Numbered from the stretch's first letter, positions 35,587-46,196 are shown. The stretch is DNA of 64,000 bases from Streptomyces sp. V4I2 (GCF_030817655.1 NZ_JAUSZM010000003.1:5580001-5644000), one strand, 5' to 3'. Notes: a model not told the origin generated them from the sequence alone. Program-made: numbers and translations.

Positions 35587-36677
35587 TTCCGGGCCAGGAC
35601 GCGATCGCCCGTCAGGCGGACGAGCATCTCGTGACCCATCGGGTGAAACTCCCCCGCAAGGTGGTGGAGCACCCGTTCCGGCAGGTCGCCAGGCGCGTTT
35701 TCATGGCGTTGTCCCTGCTTGTCGCCACCTCCCTGATCGTCTACGCCGACCACGACGGCTACAACGACAACTCCGACGGCTCCATCGACCTCCTCGACGC
35801 CCTCTACTACGCGACCGTCACCCTCTCGACCACCGGATACGGCGACATCACCCCGGTCAGCGACGCCGCCCGGCTCACCAACATCCTCGTCATCACGCCG
35901 ATGCGCGTGCTGTTCCTGATCATCCTGGTCGGCACCACGCTCGAGGTTCTCACCGAGCGCACGCGTGAGGAATGGCGACTCAACCGCTGGAGGTCCACCT
36001 TGCGTGACCACACCGTCGTCATCGGTTTCGGCACGAAGGGGCGCTCGGCGATCCAGACCGTCTGTGCGACGGGACTGAAGAAGGAGCAGGTCGTCGTGGT
36101 CGACCCCAGCTCCAAGGTGATCGACGCGGCGACCGCGGACGGGTATGCCGGGATCATCGGGGACGCGACGCGCAGCGACGTCCTGATGCGGGCCGAGGTG
36201 CACCGGGCCCGGAAGATCATCATCGCGACGCAGCGCGACGACACGGCGGTCCTCGTGACGCTGACGGCCCGGCAGCTCAACAAGGGCGCGAAGATCGTGG
36301 CCGCGGTACGGGAGGAGGAGAACGCCCCGCTGCTGAAGCAGTCCGGCGCCGACGCGGTGATCACCAGCGCCAGTGCCGCCGGACGGCTGCTCGGCCTGTC
36401 CGTGCTGAGCCCCGCGGCCGGCATGGTGATGGAGGACCTGATCCAGCAGGGCAGCGGGCTCGACATCATCGAACGGCCGGTCATAAAGGCCGAGGTGGGC
36501 AAGCGCCCGAAGGAGACGGACGACCTGGTGGTGAGCGTCGTACGCGGGCATCGGGTGCTCGGATACGACGATGCGGCCGTCGGCACGCTGCAGTTGACGG
36601 ACCGGCTGATCACCATCGTGCGGGCGACGCCGGGCTCGCAGATCGCGCCCGACGTCCGCCCGCTGCCCCACTCCTGA
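35580..36677 (+). CDS. Potassium channel with TrkA-N (RCK) domain
   Basis: This 365-residue protein has two membrane helices around a pore loop with the selectivity filter TTGYGD (in YYATVTLSTTGYGDITPVS). A cytoplasmic RCK domain (VVIGFGTKGRSAIQTVC, GDATRSDVLMRAEVHRARKIIIATQRDDTAV) and an RCK-C-like end follow. It should gate K+ in response to nucleotides or ions. GTG 35580 has GGGG ten bases upstream; GTG 35571 is in frame but has no room for a ribosome site. Either start overlaps the moeA stop and the parS site. Confidence 0.9.
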   Translation: MKLPGQDAIARQADEHLVTHRVKLPRKVVEHPFRQVARRVFMALSLLVATSLIVYADHDGYNDNSDGSIDLLDALYYATVTLSTTGYGDITPVSDAARLTNILVITPMRVLFLIILVGTTLEVLTERTREEWRLNRWRSTLRDHTVVIGFGTKGRSAIQTVCATGLKKEQVVVVDPSSKVIDAATADGYAGIIGDATRSDVLMRAEVHRARKIIIATQRDDTAVLVTLTARQLNKGAKIVAAVREEENAPLLKQSGADAVITSASAAGRLLGLSVLSPAAGMVMEDLIQQGSGLDIIERPVIKAEVGKRPKETDDLVVSVVRGHRVLGYDDAAVGTLQLTDRLITIVRATPGSQIAPDVRPLPHS

Positions 36678-36727
36678 TCGCAGTGAGCAGGACTGGTAGC
36701 AGAGGTAGCAGAGGTAATGGGGCGGGG

Positions 36728-37576
36728 CTACTTGCGGTTGTACAGCCGCATCGTGATCGGCCCGAAGACCGCCACGAACAGGCCCGCCCAGCCCAGCGAC
36801 CAGGCGACCTCGTCGGCCGGCCAGTCGCCCGCCATCAGGCCGCGCACCGCGGACGCCACATGGGTCACCGGACTGTTGTTGACGAACGCCTGCAGCCAGC
36901 CCGGCATGGTCTTCGGGTCGACGAAGACGTTGGACAGGAAGGTCAGCGGGAAGATCACCATCATGCTGACGCCCATCACCGACTTCTCGGTGCGCAGCAT
37001 CAGCCCGAACATGGTCCAGATCCACGAGAACGCGAACGAGAACACGATCAGCAGCGCGATCCCGGCAAGCACTCCGGCGACCCCGCCGTCCGGGCGGTAG
37101 CCGAGGATCATGCCGACCGTGAGCATCACGACGGACGCGATCGTGTAGCGCAGGGCGTCGCCGAGGAGATAGCCGACCATCACCGACGGCCGCCAGATCG
37201 GCAGCGTGCGGAACCGGTCGAAGACGCCCTTCTCGATGTCGGTGTTCACCGAGACGCCGGTGTACATCGTGATCATCACGACCGACATCACCAGGATGCC
37301 CGGCAGCAGGAACTGGATGTACTCCTTCGGGGACCCGGCCAGGGCGCCCCCGAACAGGTACGTGTACATCAGCACCATCATGATCGGGAACGCCGTGACG
37401 TCGAAGAGCTGTTCCGGCACGTGTTTGATCTTGAGGATGGCCCGCCAGCCGAAGGTCAGCGAGGCCGACAGGGCGCTCGGACGCGGCGGCCGCTCACCGG
37501 TGACGAGCAGCGCCGCGAGGGATTCGGTCCTGACCGGGGCGAGGTCCTTGGTCTCCGTGGTCGTCGCGGTGCTCAT
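36728..37576 (-). CDS. ABC-2 type transporter permease (DrrB-like)
   Basis: This 282-residue permease has six hydrophobic helices and the ABC-2 signature region (FVDPKTMPGWLQAFVNNSPVTHVASAVRGLMAG). The cytoplasmic N-terminus contains RPSALSASLTFGWRAILKIKHVPEQLFDVTAFPIMMVLMYTYLFGGALAGS, as in daunorubicin-resistance DrrB proteins. ATG 37576 overlaps the ATPase stop by four bases. The substrate is unknown, probably a hydrophobic drug or metabolite. It converges with the channel gene; only short GGTAGCAGA repeats lie between. Confidence 0.9.
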   Translation of the reverse strand: MSTATTTETKDLAPVRTESLAALLVTGERPPRPSALSASLTFGWRAILKIKHVPEQLFDVTAFPIMMVLMYTYLFGGALAGSPKEYIQFLLPGILVMSVVMITMYTGVSVNTDIEKGVFDRFRTLPIWRPSVMVGYLLGDALRYTIASVVMLTVGMILGYRPDGGVAGVLAGIALLIVFSFAFSWIWTMFGLMLRTEKSVMGVSMMVIFPLTFLSNVFVDPKTMPGWLQAFVNNSPVTHVASAVRGLMAGDWPADEVAWSLGWAGLFVAVFGPITMRLYNRK

Positions 37577-38601
37577 GCCGCCACCTCGTCCTTCGAGTCG
37601 TCCGTGTCGGTGGAGTTCTTCGCGTCGTGGGTGTCGTGTCCGGTGAGGGCGAGGAAGACCTCGTCCAGGCTGGGCTGCCCCAGGGAGAAGTTGTCGACGA
37701 TCACGCCGGTGCGGGCCAGTTCGGCGAGCGCGCGGGCCGCCTGCTCGGCCGCCCCCTGCCCGTTCGACGCCCCGCTCCCGACGCGGGCCGTCAGCGCCAC
37801 CGGATCCGGCTCCAGCTGCACGTCCGCGTCCATGGCCAGCCGCAGTACCTGCTCGGCCTGCGGCCGCTGCGCCGGATCACGCAGTCGCAGATGTACGGAA
37901 CCGGCGCCCACGGAGGCCTTCAGCTCGCCCTTGGTGCCCTCGGCGATCACCTTGCCCTGGTCGATGACCGCGATCCGGGACGCCAGCTGGTCGGCCTCGT
38001 CCAGGTACTGCGTGGTCAGCAGCACGGTGGTGCCCTGGGCGACGACCGCGCGCACGATGTCCCACACCTGGTTGCGGCTGCGCGGGTCGAGGCCGGTCGT
38101 CGGCTCGTCGAGAAAGAGCAGCTCGGGGGTGTTGAGGATGGAGGCGGCGATGTCGATACGCCGCCGCATGCCGCCGGAGTAGTGCTTGACCTGCTTGCCG
38201 GCCGCGTCCGTGAGGCCGAAGGCCTCCAGCAGCTGCCCGGCACGTTCCCGCGCGGCCTTCTTGTGGTGACCGAGCAGCCGGCCCAGCAGGACCAGGTTCT
38301 CGGTGCCGGTGAGGTCCTCGTCCACCGACGCGTACTGGCCGGTCAGGCTGACCCGGCCGCGGACCTCGTCGGCGTCCCGTACGACATCGTGCCCGAAGAC
38401 ATGGGCCTCGCCGCCGTCCGGCCGGAGCAGGGTGGCGAGCATCTTCACCGTGGTCGTCTTTCCGGCGCCGTTCGGGCCGAGGACGCCGTAGACCGTGCCT
38501 GCCGGCACCGCGAGGTCGACTCCGTCGACGGCCCGTGTCTCGCCGAACGTCTTCACCAGGCCTGCGGTCTCGATGGCCAGGCCGGACGTGTGCTGGCTCA
38601 T
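37573..38601 (-). CDS. ABC transporter ATPase (DrrA-like)
   Basis: This 342-residue ATPase has Walker A GPNGAGKTT (residues 42-50), signature YSGGMRRRIDIA, Walker B LLFLDEPTTGLD and the switch region TTQYLDEADQLA. The C-terminal domain ending VDNFSLGQPSLDEVFLALTGHD matches the DrrA C-terminal motif. It powers the permease encoded next. ATG 38601 has GGAAGG upstream; the longer frame has weak coding character. It is transcribed away from the quinone oxidoreductase across a repeat-filled gap. Confidence 0.92.
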   Translation of the reverse strand: MSQHTSGLAIETAGLVKTFGETRAVDGVDLAVPAGTVYGVLGPNGAGKTTTVKMLATLLRPDGGEAHVFGHDVVRDADEVRGRVSLTGQYASVDEDLTGTENLVLLGRLLGHHKKAARERAGQLLEAFGLTDAAGKQVKHYSGGMRRRIDIAASILNTPELLFLDEPTTGLDPRSRNQVWDIVRAVVAQGTTVLLTTQYLDEADQLASRIAVIDQGKVIAEGTKGELKASVGAGSVHLRLRDPAQRPQAEQVLRLAMDADVQLEPDPVALTARVGSGASNGQGAAEQAARALAELARTGVIVDNFSLGQPSLDEVFLALTGHDTHDAKNSTDTDDSKDEVAA

Positions 38602-38702
38602 GGTGGGTTTCCTTCCACGCACTTGGGTTACGCATGGGGAGACCTTTACGGTCGCGCAAACTCATCGGTCGCGCCCAGCGAATTTCCGGAGGATCGGTCG
38701 AA

Positions 38703-38834
38703 GGACCGACGGAGGTCCGCCCAGGGACCGACGAGGATCCGCCCAGGGACGGAAGTGGGTCCGCCCGAGGACCGGCCCGAGCACCGGCCCGAGCACCGAC
38801 CGAGCACCGACCGAGCACCGACCGAGCACCGACA
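38703..38834. repeat. Minisatellite in the divergent ABC / quinone oxidoreductase promoter gap
   Basis: Three imperfect 21-22-bp units (starting near 38703, 38724 and 38746; core GACCGACGAGGATCCGCCC) are followed by about five 10-11-bp units of the type CCGAGCACCGA up to 38834. The array fills half of the 270-base gap between two divergent genes, ending 25 bases before the -10-like TAGCGT of the oxidoreductase. Confidence 0.75.
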
Positions 38835-38871
38835 AGGGTCCGACCAACGACCGACGGGTAGCGTCCCCTTC

Positions 38872-39852
38872 ATGCATGCGATCACGATTCCCGAACCTGG
38901 TGGGCCCGAGGCGCTGGTGTGGGACGAGGTCCCGGATCCCGTGCCCGGCGAGGGCGAGGTGCTGGTCGAGGTGGCGGCCAGTGCCGTCAACCGCGCCGAC
39001 ATACTGCAGCGACAGGGCTTCTACAACCCGCCGCCCGGTGCCTCCCCCTACCCCGGCCTGGAGTGCTCCGGACGGATCGCCGCGACCGGCCCGGGTGTCT
39101 CCGGCTGGAGCGTCGGCGACGAGGTGTGCGCGCTGCTCGCGGGCGGTGGCTACGCCGAGCAGGTCGCCGTCCCGGCCGGCCAGCTGCTGCCCCTGCCCAA
39201 GGGCGTCGACCTGAAGCAGGCCGCCGCGCTGCCCGAGGTGGTCGCCACGGTCTGGTCGAACGTCTTCATGATCGCCCACCTCCGGCCCGGCGAGACCCTG
39301 CTCGTGCACGGCGGCTCCAGCGGCATCGGCACCATGGCGATCCAGCTCGCCAAGACCGCCGGTGCCAAGGTCGCCGTCACGGCCGGCACCAGGGAGAAGC
39401 TGGAGCGCTGCGCCGAGCTGGGCGCCGACATCCTGGTCAACTACCGCGAGCAGGACTTCGTCGCCGAGATCAAGGAGGCCACCGACGGGGCCGGCGCCGA
39501 CGTCATCCTCGACAACATGGGCGCCAAGTACCTCGACCGCAACGTCAAGGCCCTCGCCGTCAACGGCCGGCTCGCGATCATCGGCATGCAGGGCGGCATC
39601 AAGGCCGAGCTGAACATCGGCGCGCTTCTGGGCAAGCGGGCCGCGATCAGCGCGACCTCCCTGCGCGCCCGCCCGCTGGGCGAGAAGGCGGCGATCGTCG
39701 CGTCCGTACGCGAGCACGTCTGGCCGCTGCTCGACGCCGGTCACGTCCGTCCGATCGTCGACCGCGAGCTTCCGATGAGCGACGCGGCCGCCGCGCACCG
39801 GGTCGTGGAGGAGAGCGGCCACATCGGAAAGGTGCTGCTCGTCACGTCGTAA
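38872..39852 (+). CDS. NAD(P)H quinone oxidoreductase, zeta-crystallin type
   Basis: This 326-residue medium-chain reductase of the QOR/TP53I3 type has a GroES-like N-terminal domain (MHAITIPEPGGPEALVWDEVPDPVPGEGEVLVEV, NRADILQRQGFYNPPPG) and a Rossmann domain with LLVHGGSSGIGTMAIQLAKTAGA. No zinc-binding cysteines are seen, as expected. It reduces quinones with NAD(P)H. ATG 38872 is preceded at seven bases by TAGCGT, suggesting a leaderless mRNA. The downstream gene converges with only four bases between stops. Confidence 0.9.
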   Translation: MHAITIPEPGGPEALVWDEVPDPVPGEGEVLVEVAASAVNRADILQRQGFYNPPPGASPYPGLECSGRIAATGPGVSGWSVGDEVCALLAGGGYAEQVAVPAGQLLPLPKGVDLKQAAALPEVVATVWSNVFMIAHLRPGETLLVHGGSSGIGTMAIQLAKTAGAKVAVTAGTREKLERCAELGADILVNYREQDFVAEIKEATDGAGADVILDNMGAKYLDRNVKALAVNGRLAIIGMQGGIKAELNIGALLGKRAAISATSLRARPLGEKAAIVASVREHVWPLLDAGHVRPIVDRELPMSDAAAAHRVVEESGHIGKVLLVTS

Positions 39853-39856
39853 CGCC

Positions 39857-40420
39857 TCAGGCGGCGCTCCGCCGTATCCGGAGCGCCACGAAGGCGAGCC
39901 CCAGCCCGAGCCCGACGAGGATCAGCCCGCTGCCGAGCGGCACGATCCGCAGTGCGGGCTCGGCGGGGTGAGCGGCGGTCTTCTTCGCGGGCCGCCGTGG
40001 GTGTGCGGGGGGCATGGCAGCGGTCTCGGCAGCGGTTCCGCGCGGCGGTTCCGGTACGGCGGTGGAGTCCCCGTCCGTCCCGCCGTCCAGGCCGGCGTCC
40101 GCGTTCTCCTCGGTGTCCGCCGCCCCCTCGTCCTCCGGCACCGCGGCTTCCGTGTCCACCGGTTCGGCCTGCTCCGCCTCGTCCCGCCGCCCCGGCCGCT
40201 GGCGTCCCTCACCCGGGCGGCTCCCGGCCCGGGAGGGCTTGGCCGAGGCGGATGCGGAGGAGGAAGGGGACCGGGAAGCGGATGCGGAGGGGGAAGAGGA
40301 AGGAGAGGGAGAGGCGGACACCGCGTACGCCCACTCGCCCCCGGGTGGCAGCACCACCACCCCCGCCCCCACCACGATCAGCACCCCCGTCACGCGCAGC
40401 GAGCGCAGCCATGAAGTCAC
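39857..40420 (-). CDS. Secreted, Ser/Pro-rich, C-terminally anchored protein of unknown function
   Basis: This protein of about 187 residues has an N-terminal signal-like helix (SLRVTGVLIVVGAGVVVLPPG), a Ser/Pro/Ala low-complexity stretch (SPSPSSSPSASAS), a charged Glu/Asp region, and a C-terminal helix GLILVGLGLGLAFVALRIRRSA. The last part resembles a wall-sorting or tail anchor with a basic end, but no LAXTG is visible. GTG 40420 is preferred; a start at 40444 adds eight residues. The protein is surface-exposed by inference and no family was recognised. Confidence 0.65.
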   Translation of the reverse strand: MTSWLRSLRVTGVLIVVGAGVVVLPPGGEWAYAVSASPSPSSSPSASASRSPSSSASASAKPSRAGSRPGEGRQRPGRRDEAEQAEPVDTEAAVPEDEGAADTEENADAGLDGGTDGDSTAVPEPPRGTAAETAAMPPAHPRRPAKKTAAHPAEPALRIVPLGSGLILVGLGLGLAFVALRIRRSAA

Positions 40421-40566
40421 GGACCAAGCCTGACATTCACCCACGATCCCGGCATTCCAGGTTGCTCCAGAGGATCGATGTCAAGGCCGGGCCTCCGTAA
40501 ACGGTGGATCAGCCCTTACCGGGGGCACCACGCTGGTGAGGTGTACGGGTGCGAGAGAATGGCGGC

Positions 40567-41112
40567 ATGGAGATGCCGAGGAACGAACGGTCGCCGGAGA
40601 ATCCCCAGATCCTGGTCGTTGGCCAGGACGGGATGGCTCTCGGCGGCGGAGGAGACGAGGACTCCCGCGAGGTTCCCGTGACGGAGATGGTCGAGCAGCC
40701 GGCGAAGGTCATGCGGATCGGAAGCATGATCAAGCAGCTCCTCGAAGAGGTGCGCGCGGCTCCCCTGGACGAGGCGAGCCGGGTCCGGCTCAAGGAGATC
40801 CACTCCAGCTCGGTGAAGGAACTGGAGGACGGGCTGGCCCCGGAGCTCGTCGAGGAGCTGGAGCGGCTGTCCCTGCCGTTCGCGGACGAGGCCACCCCGA
40901 GCGACGCGGAACTGCGTATCGCGCAGGCCCAGTTGGTCGGCTGGCTGGAGGGCCTCTTCCACGGGATCCAGACCACCCTGTTCGCCCAGCAGATGGCCGC
41001 GCGCGCTCAGCTGGAGCAGATGCGCCGCGCCCTCCCGCCGGGTGTCGGCGGCCACGAGGAGGGCGGCGAGGACCTGCGCGCGGGCGGCCGTTCGGGCGGG
41101 CCGTACCTGTAA
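40567..41112 (+). CDS. bpa: Bacterial proteasome activator (Bpa/PafE, DUF2587)
   Basis: This 181-residue protein has the conserved four-helix core (VMRIGSMIKQLLEEVRAAPLDEASRVRLKEIHSSSVKELEDGLAPELVEELERLSLPF, LRIAQAQLVGWLEGLFHGIQTTLFAQQMAARAQLEQM) and a C-terminus GGPYL, comparable with the GQYL tail that docks into the 20S proteasome. It opens the proteasome gate for ATP-independent degradation. ATG 40567 lies six bases after GAGAAT, a weak -10-like hexamer. The proteasome genes themselves are elsewhere. Confidence 0.92.
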   Translation: MEMPRNERSPENPQILVVGQDGMALGGGGDEDSREVPVTEMVEQPAKVMRIGSMIKQLLEEVRAAPLDEASRVRLKEIHSSSVKELEDGLAPELVEELERLSLPFADEATPSDAELRIAQAQLVGWLEGLFHGIQTTLFAQQMAARAQLEQMRRALPPGVGGHEEGGEDLRAGGRSGGPYL

Positions 41113-41136
41113 CCCGCAGACACCACCACGGACGAA

Positions 41137-41169
41137 AAGGGCCCGGCAGCCGAAGCTGCCGGGCCCCTT
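41137..41169. terminator. Terminator hairpin between bpa and kinase gene
   Basis: A 14-base stem (AAGGGCCCGGCAGC, loop CGAA, GCTGCCGGGCCCCTT with one extra C) lies between convergent stops at 41112 and 41188. It is a strong GC-rich hairpin usable from either side. Confidence 0.85.
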
Positions 41170-41187
41170 CACATCACAAACCCGGCG

Positions 41188-42831
41188 TCACGACGGCGGG
41201 TTGCCCGTGGAGACGTCGAACTGCATCTCCGGCGGGTTCTTCGGGTCGAAGTCCGTCCCCGCCGTGGGGTACTGCTTCATCACCGTGTCCTCGCCGTAGG
41301 TGTTCTCGTCCACGCGGGTCGGGTCGTAGTTCCACCCGGCGGCCTGGAGGCAGGCGAGGACCGAGTCCCAGTTCTTGAACGTGAAGTCCGGCATCCGCAC
41401 CTGGTCGGGGTCGTTGTACGACTCCTCCGGCTCGGTGCACTCGGTCTTCTCGATCACCTTCGTGGTGTCCGGGCCGCGGTAGCCCGCCGCCTTGGTCGAC
41501 GTCGACGCCGACACCGTCGGGCCGCTGTCGCCGCTCGCCTCCTCCCGGCCGCTGTTCATCATCAGCGCCGCGATCAGCCCGCCGACCGCGAGCAGCGAGA
41601 CCACGATCGAGCCGATGATCACCGTCTTGTTGCTCTTGCCGCCGCCGGAGGACGACGTCTGGGCGGTCTGGGGCGTGAGGTGGTACGGCGGCGGGGTCGA
41701 CGCGTGCTGCGGCGCGTACCCGGCCGGGCCGGGCGTCTGGTAGCCGGCCTGCTGCGGATAGCCGTACGCCGGAGAAGACGCCGACGGCTGCGGGGTGCCG
41801 TACGGATTCGGCGTCGGAGCCTGCTGGTACGGCGTCTGCACGCTGCCCATCGGCCCCGGTGTCGCCTGGTCGACCGGCGGGAACACCGCGGAGCCGACGC
41901 CCGAGCCGCTCTGCGTCGGCGCGCCCGGGACGATGCTCGGGGCGGCGGGCTGGAAGGACGCGGCCACCCGCAGACACTCGTCGCGCATGGCCTCGGCGCT
42001 CGGGAAGCGCTCGTTCGGGTTCTTCTTCAGTGCGCGGGCGACCAGCGCGTCCACCGCCGGCGGCAGGGCGCGGTTGATCGACGAGGGAGCCACCGGCTCC
42101 TCCTGCACGTGCGCGTACGCGATCGCCAGCGGCGAGTCCGCGTCGAACGGCAGCCGACCGGTGACCAGCTGGAACAGCATGATGCCGACGGAGTAGAGGT
42201 CGGAGCGGGCGTCGACGCCGCGGCCCAGCGCCTGCTCCGGCGACAGGTACTGCGGGGTGCCGACGACCATGCCGGTCTGGGTCATCGAGGTGACACCGGA
42301 CTGCATGGCGCGGGCGATGCCGAAGTCCATGACCTTGACGACGCCGCGCTTGGTCATCATCACGTTGCCCGGCTTGATGTCGCGGTGGACCAGCCCCATC
42401 TCGTGGCTGATCTCCAGCGCGGCGAGCACGTCCGCGGTGATCTTCAGCGCCTTGTCGGCGGGCATCGCGCCGTACTGCCGTACGTCCGCGTTCAGCACCG
42501 AGCCGAGCGGCTGGCCCTCGACGTACTCCATGACGATGTACGGCATCGTCGTGCCGTCCAGCGCGTCCTCGCCGGTGTCGAAGACCGAGACGATGTTGGT
42601 GTGCGTGAGCTTGGCCACGGCCTGGGCCTCGCGGCGGAAGCGCTCGCGGAAGGCCTGTTCGCGGCCCAGCTCGGTGTGCAGGGTCTTGATCGCGACCTGG
42701 CGGTCGAGCACGGCGTCGTAGGCGAGGTGCACCGAGGCCATGCCGCCTTCGCCGAGCAAGTCGCGCAGCTGATAGCGGCCGCCGGCGAGCGCCCGCCCCG
42801 CGTACCGGCCGTGTGCGCCGTCCTGGCTCAT
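41188..42831 (-). CDS. Ser/Thr protein kinase with degenerate extracellular PASTA-like domain
   Basis: This 547-residue transmembrane kinase shows GEGGMASVHL, Lys49, catalytic Asp151 in HRDIKPGNV, DFGIARAM, an activation loop with TSMTQTGMVVGTPQYLSPEQ, a Pro/Gln/Tyr-rich juxtamembrane linker, and a membrane helix at about 400-423. The external domain contains CTEPEESYNDPDQVRMPDFTFKNWDSVLACLQAAGWN, with two cysteines that could form a disulfide. That domain looks like a single diverged PASTA unit. ATG 42831 follows GGGGGACGCAGAGAC. It is divergent from a second kinase at 43166. Confidence 0.9.
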   Translation of the reverse strand: MSQDGAHGRYAGRALAGGRYQLRDLLGEGGMASVHLAYDAVLDRQVAIKTLHTELGREQAFRERFRREAQAVAKLTHTNIVSVFDTGEDALDGTTMPYIVMEYVEGQPLGSVLNADVRQYGAMPADKALKITADVLAALEISHEMGLVHRDIKPGNVMMTKRGVVKVMDFGIARAMQSGVTSMTQTGMVVGTPQYLSPEQALGRGVDARSDLYSVGIMLFQLVTGRLPFDADSPLAIAYAHVQEEPVAPSSINRALPPAVDALVARALKKNPNERFPSAEAMRDECLRVAASFQPAAPSIVPGAPTQSGSGVGSAVFPPVDQATPGPMGSVQTPYQQAPTPNPYGTPQPSASSPAYGYPQQAGYQTPGPAGYAPQHASTPPPYHLTPQTAQTSSSGGGKSNKTVIIGSIVVSLLAVGGLIAALMMNSGREEASGDSGPTVSASTSTKAAGYRGPDTTKVIEKTECTEPEESYNDPDQVRMPDFTFKNWDSVLACLQAAGWNYDPTRVDENTYGEDTVMKQYPTAGTDFDPKNPPEMQFDVSTGNPPS

Positions 42832-43165
42832 GTCTCTGCGTCCCCCGTAGGCCTTCAGGCGCCGTGCGTGCCATTGATCCAAAGTGCTATTCCCGGCCAA
42901 GTCTGCCGGAGGGCACTGACACGTCAAGCGCGGTGCCCGTTCCGTGACCGTACGCGAAAGAAAGGTCGCGCAAGCGTTACAGCGGAGGTACCGGCGGTAC
43001 ACAGGATTTGCACGTCTGCACGTACTACGGGTTTGATGGCCGGTCCGTCACGGGCCGGTCCCCGGGGTCTTCCCGGACCGGAGGCTTGCGCGGAGGCTGT
43101 AGCGTGGCCGACGGAGACCGTAACAACACCGCGCGCACCGCGGGCAGAAACGACGGCGAGGACTG
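42832..43165. other. Divergent intergenic region between two Ser/Thr kinase genes
   Basis: This 334-base gap has no gene with coding bias. It must hold both kinase promoters. A -10-like TAGCGT is at 43100-43105 for the plus-strand gene, and a GGTACC-GGC-GGTAC near-repeat lies around 42986-42998. Confidence 0.45.
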
Positions 43166-44749
<1,584 letters not shown>

Positions 44750-44773
44750 TCGTCGCCTGACCTCAGAGGCATC

Positions 44774-44815
44774 CACGCGCGCGTGCGGCCCGGAAACGGG
44801 CTCCACGCGCGCGTG
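44774..44815. terminator. Terminator-like double palindrome between kinase and APH genes
   Basis: CACGCGCGCGTG occurs at 44774-44785 and 44804-44815. Each copy is itself palindromic, and together with CCCG-GAAA-CGGG they form one long stem. It lies between convergent stops at 44749 and 44848. Confidence 0.7.
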
Positions 44816-44847
44816 CTCGTTTCAGAGCCCTCTCCGGGATCCGGGGC

Positions 44848-45897
44848 TCAGTCCGCGAACGCGTCGCACACCGCGTCGTACTCCCGCGTCCACCACACCG
44901 CGAGCGCCGAGGCCGCCGGGAACTGGGGGTCCGCGCGGGTGTCGCCGCGCTCGTAGTGCCAGCGCAGCATCCAGAAGTCGTTGAGGCGCTCCCACCACAC
45001 CCGGTGCACGGCCGCGGCGAGTTCGGAGGGCGTGGCGCCGGCCGCACGCCGGTACGCGCGCGCGTACGCCCGTACCTTCGGCAGGTCGAGGGCCCCCGCG
45101 GGCCGTACGAAGAAGATCGCGGCGGCGCGTACGGCCTCCTCGGCGCGGGGCTTCACGCCGAGCCGGTCCCAGTCGACGATCGCGGCGGGGGCGTCCCCCT
45201 TGTAGAGCAGGTTGAACGGGTGGAAGTCGCCGTGCACCCAGCCCACCGAACCGCCGCGCGGCGGACGCCGGTCGGCGTGCTGCTCCAGGAGCGCGCGCCG
45301 CTCCAGGAGCCGATGGCGGGCCAGTTCGTCGAAGGAGTCGGCGGGGCGGTGGCGGCGTACGTGGGCGAGCAGGTCGTCGATGAGGGCGAAGGTGTCGGCC
45401 GCCTTGGCCGTCTCGGGCGGCTCCCCGGACTCCACCGGTTCCGTGCGCGCCCGCGCGTGCCTGTGCATCACGCGCTCCAGGCTCGCGTGGACGACCCCCA
45501 GCAGCGCTCCGAGCCGTTCGCACTGGGCGGGGGTGAGCTGGCCGCCGTGGCGGTGCCGGCCGTCGATCCAGGGGTGCAGGGCGTAGGCGTGCCCGCCGAC
45601 GACGGCGACCGTGCGTCCGTCTCGGCCGGTCAGCGGGGGTGCGACCGGGACGCCCAGGTCGGCCAGGGACTGGGTCGCCCGGTGCTGGCGGGCGATCGCG
45701 GCGGGGGCGGCGGTCTCGGGGTCGAAGTGGTGCTTGAGGAAGTAGCGGCCGCGGGTCGTACAGAGCCGGTAGCCGCGGTTGAGCAGCCCCTGGTCGACGG
45801 GCTCGCAGGTGAGCGCGGACCCGGCGGCGTACTGGCTGAGGAGGGCGCCCAGCGGGGGCGCGTGGGGCAGCAGGGGTGGTACACAAGAGCGCGGCAC
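44848..45897 (-). CDS. Aminoglycoside phosphotransferase-family kinase
   Basis: This 349-residue protein has an APH/choline-kinase fold: GLLNRGYRLCTTRGRYFLKHHF (nucleotide-binding lysine), VGWVHGDFHPFNLLY (catalytic HGD with metal Asn, about 217-231) and AAIVDWDRLG (second metal Asp). Such proteins phosphorylate small hydroxylated substrates; antibiotic resistance is only one option and there is no resistance gene context. The start is GTG 45897; a TAGCAT hexamer eight bases upstream suggests a very short leader. It is a single-gene unit. Confidence 0.85.
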   Translation of the reverse strand: MPRSCVPPLLPHAPPLGALLSQYAAGSALTCEPVDQGLLNRGYRLCTTRGRYFLKHHFDPETAAPAAIARQHRATQSLADLGVPVAPPLTGRDGRTVAVVGGHAYALHPWIDGRHRHGGQLTPAQCERLGALLGVVHASLERVMHRHARARTEPVESGEPPETAKAADTFALIDDLLAHVRRHRPADSFDELARHRLLERRALLEQHADRRPPRGGSVGWVHGDFHPFNLLYKGDAPAAIVDWDRLGVKPRAEEAVRAAAIFFVRPAGALDLPKVRAYARAYRRAAGATPSELAAAVHRVWWERLNDFWMLRWHYERGDTRADPQFPAASALAVWWTREYDAVCDAFAD

Positions 45898-46022
45898 GCT
45901 GCCCGATGCTAGGGCACGATCAAGGCCCCTGAGCTGCGGGTTGTCACAGACAGTCGCTTTCGATCACGGGATGTGCCGGAAGTGGCTTTCCAGGCCGGGC
46001 CGGGGCGTAACCCAGGTTGTCG

Positions 46023-46196
46023 GAGCCGTACGTCGAGGACCGCGACGTCGGGCCGGGTGGCCGGAATCCGTACCAGCGCGGCGGCGGCCGCACCCGCCTC
46101 GCCGGCCACCTCGAGGTCCGTCTCGGCGGACAGCGGCTCGTGGGGACCGCGTCGGACGACCTCATGGCCGTCGAGGGGACATACCGTGATTTTTCC
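46023..46196 (-). pseudogene. Response-regulator receiver remnant (NarL/LuxR type), truncated
   Basis: On the minus strand, from ITVCPLDGHEVVRRG to ARIPATR-like and RPDVAVLDVRL, about 55 codons match the first half of a NarL-type receiver domain, including the phospho-Asp in VLDVRL. The usual acidic pair DD reads DG, there is no start codon at the expected place (ATC), and the rest of the receiver and the LuxR helix-turn-helix are missing. The remainder of 45898-46551 contains no gene. Confidence 0.65.

Noticed and set aside
44848..45897. APH-family gene as an antibiotic-resistance gene.
   Set aside because: Only the general kinase fold is evident; there is no resistance or biosynthetic context and the family is functionally broad.
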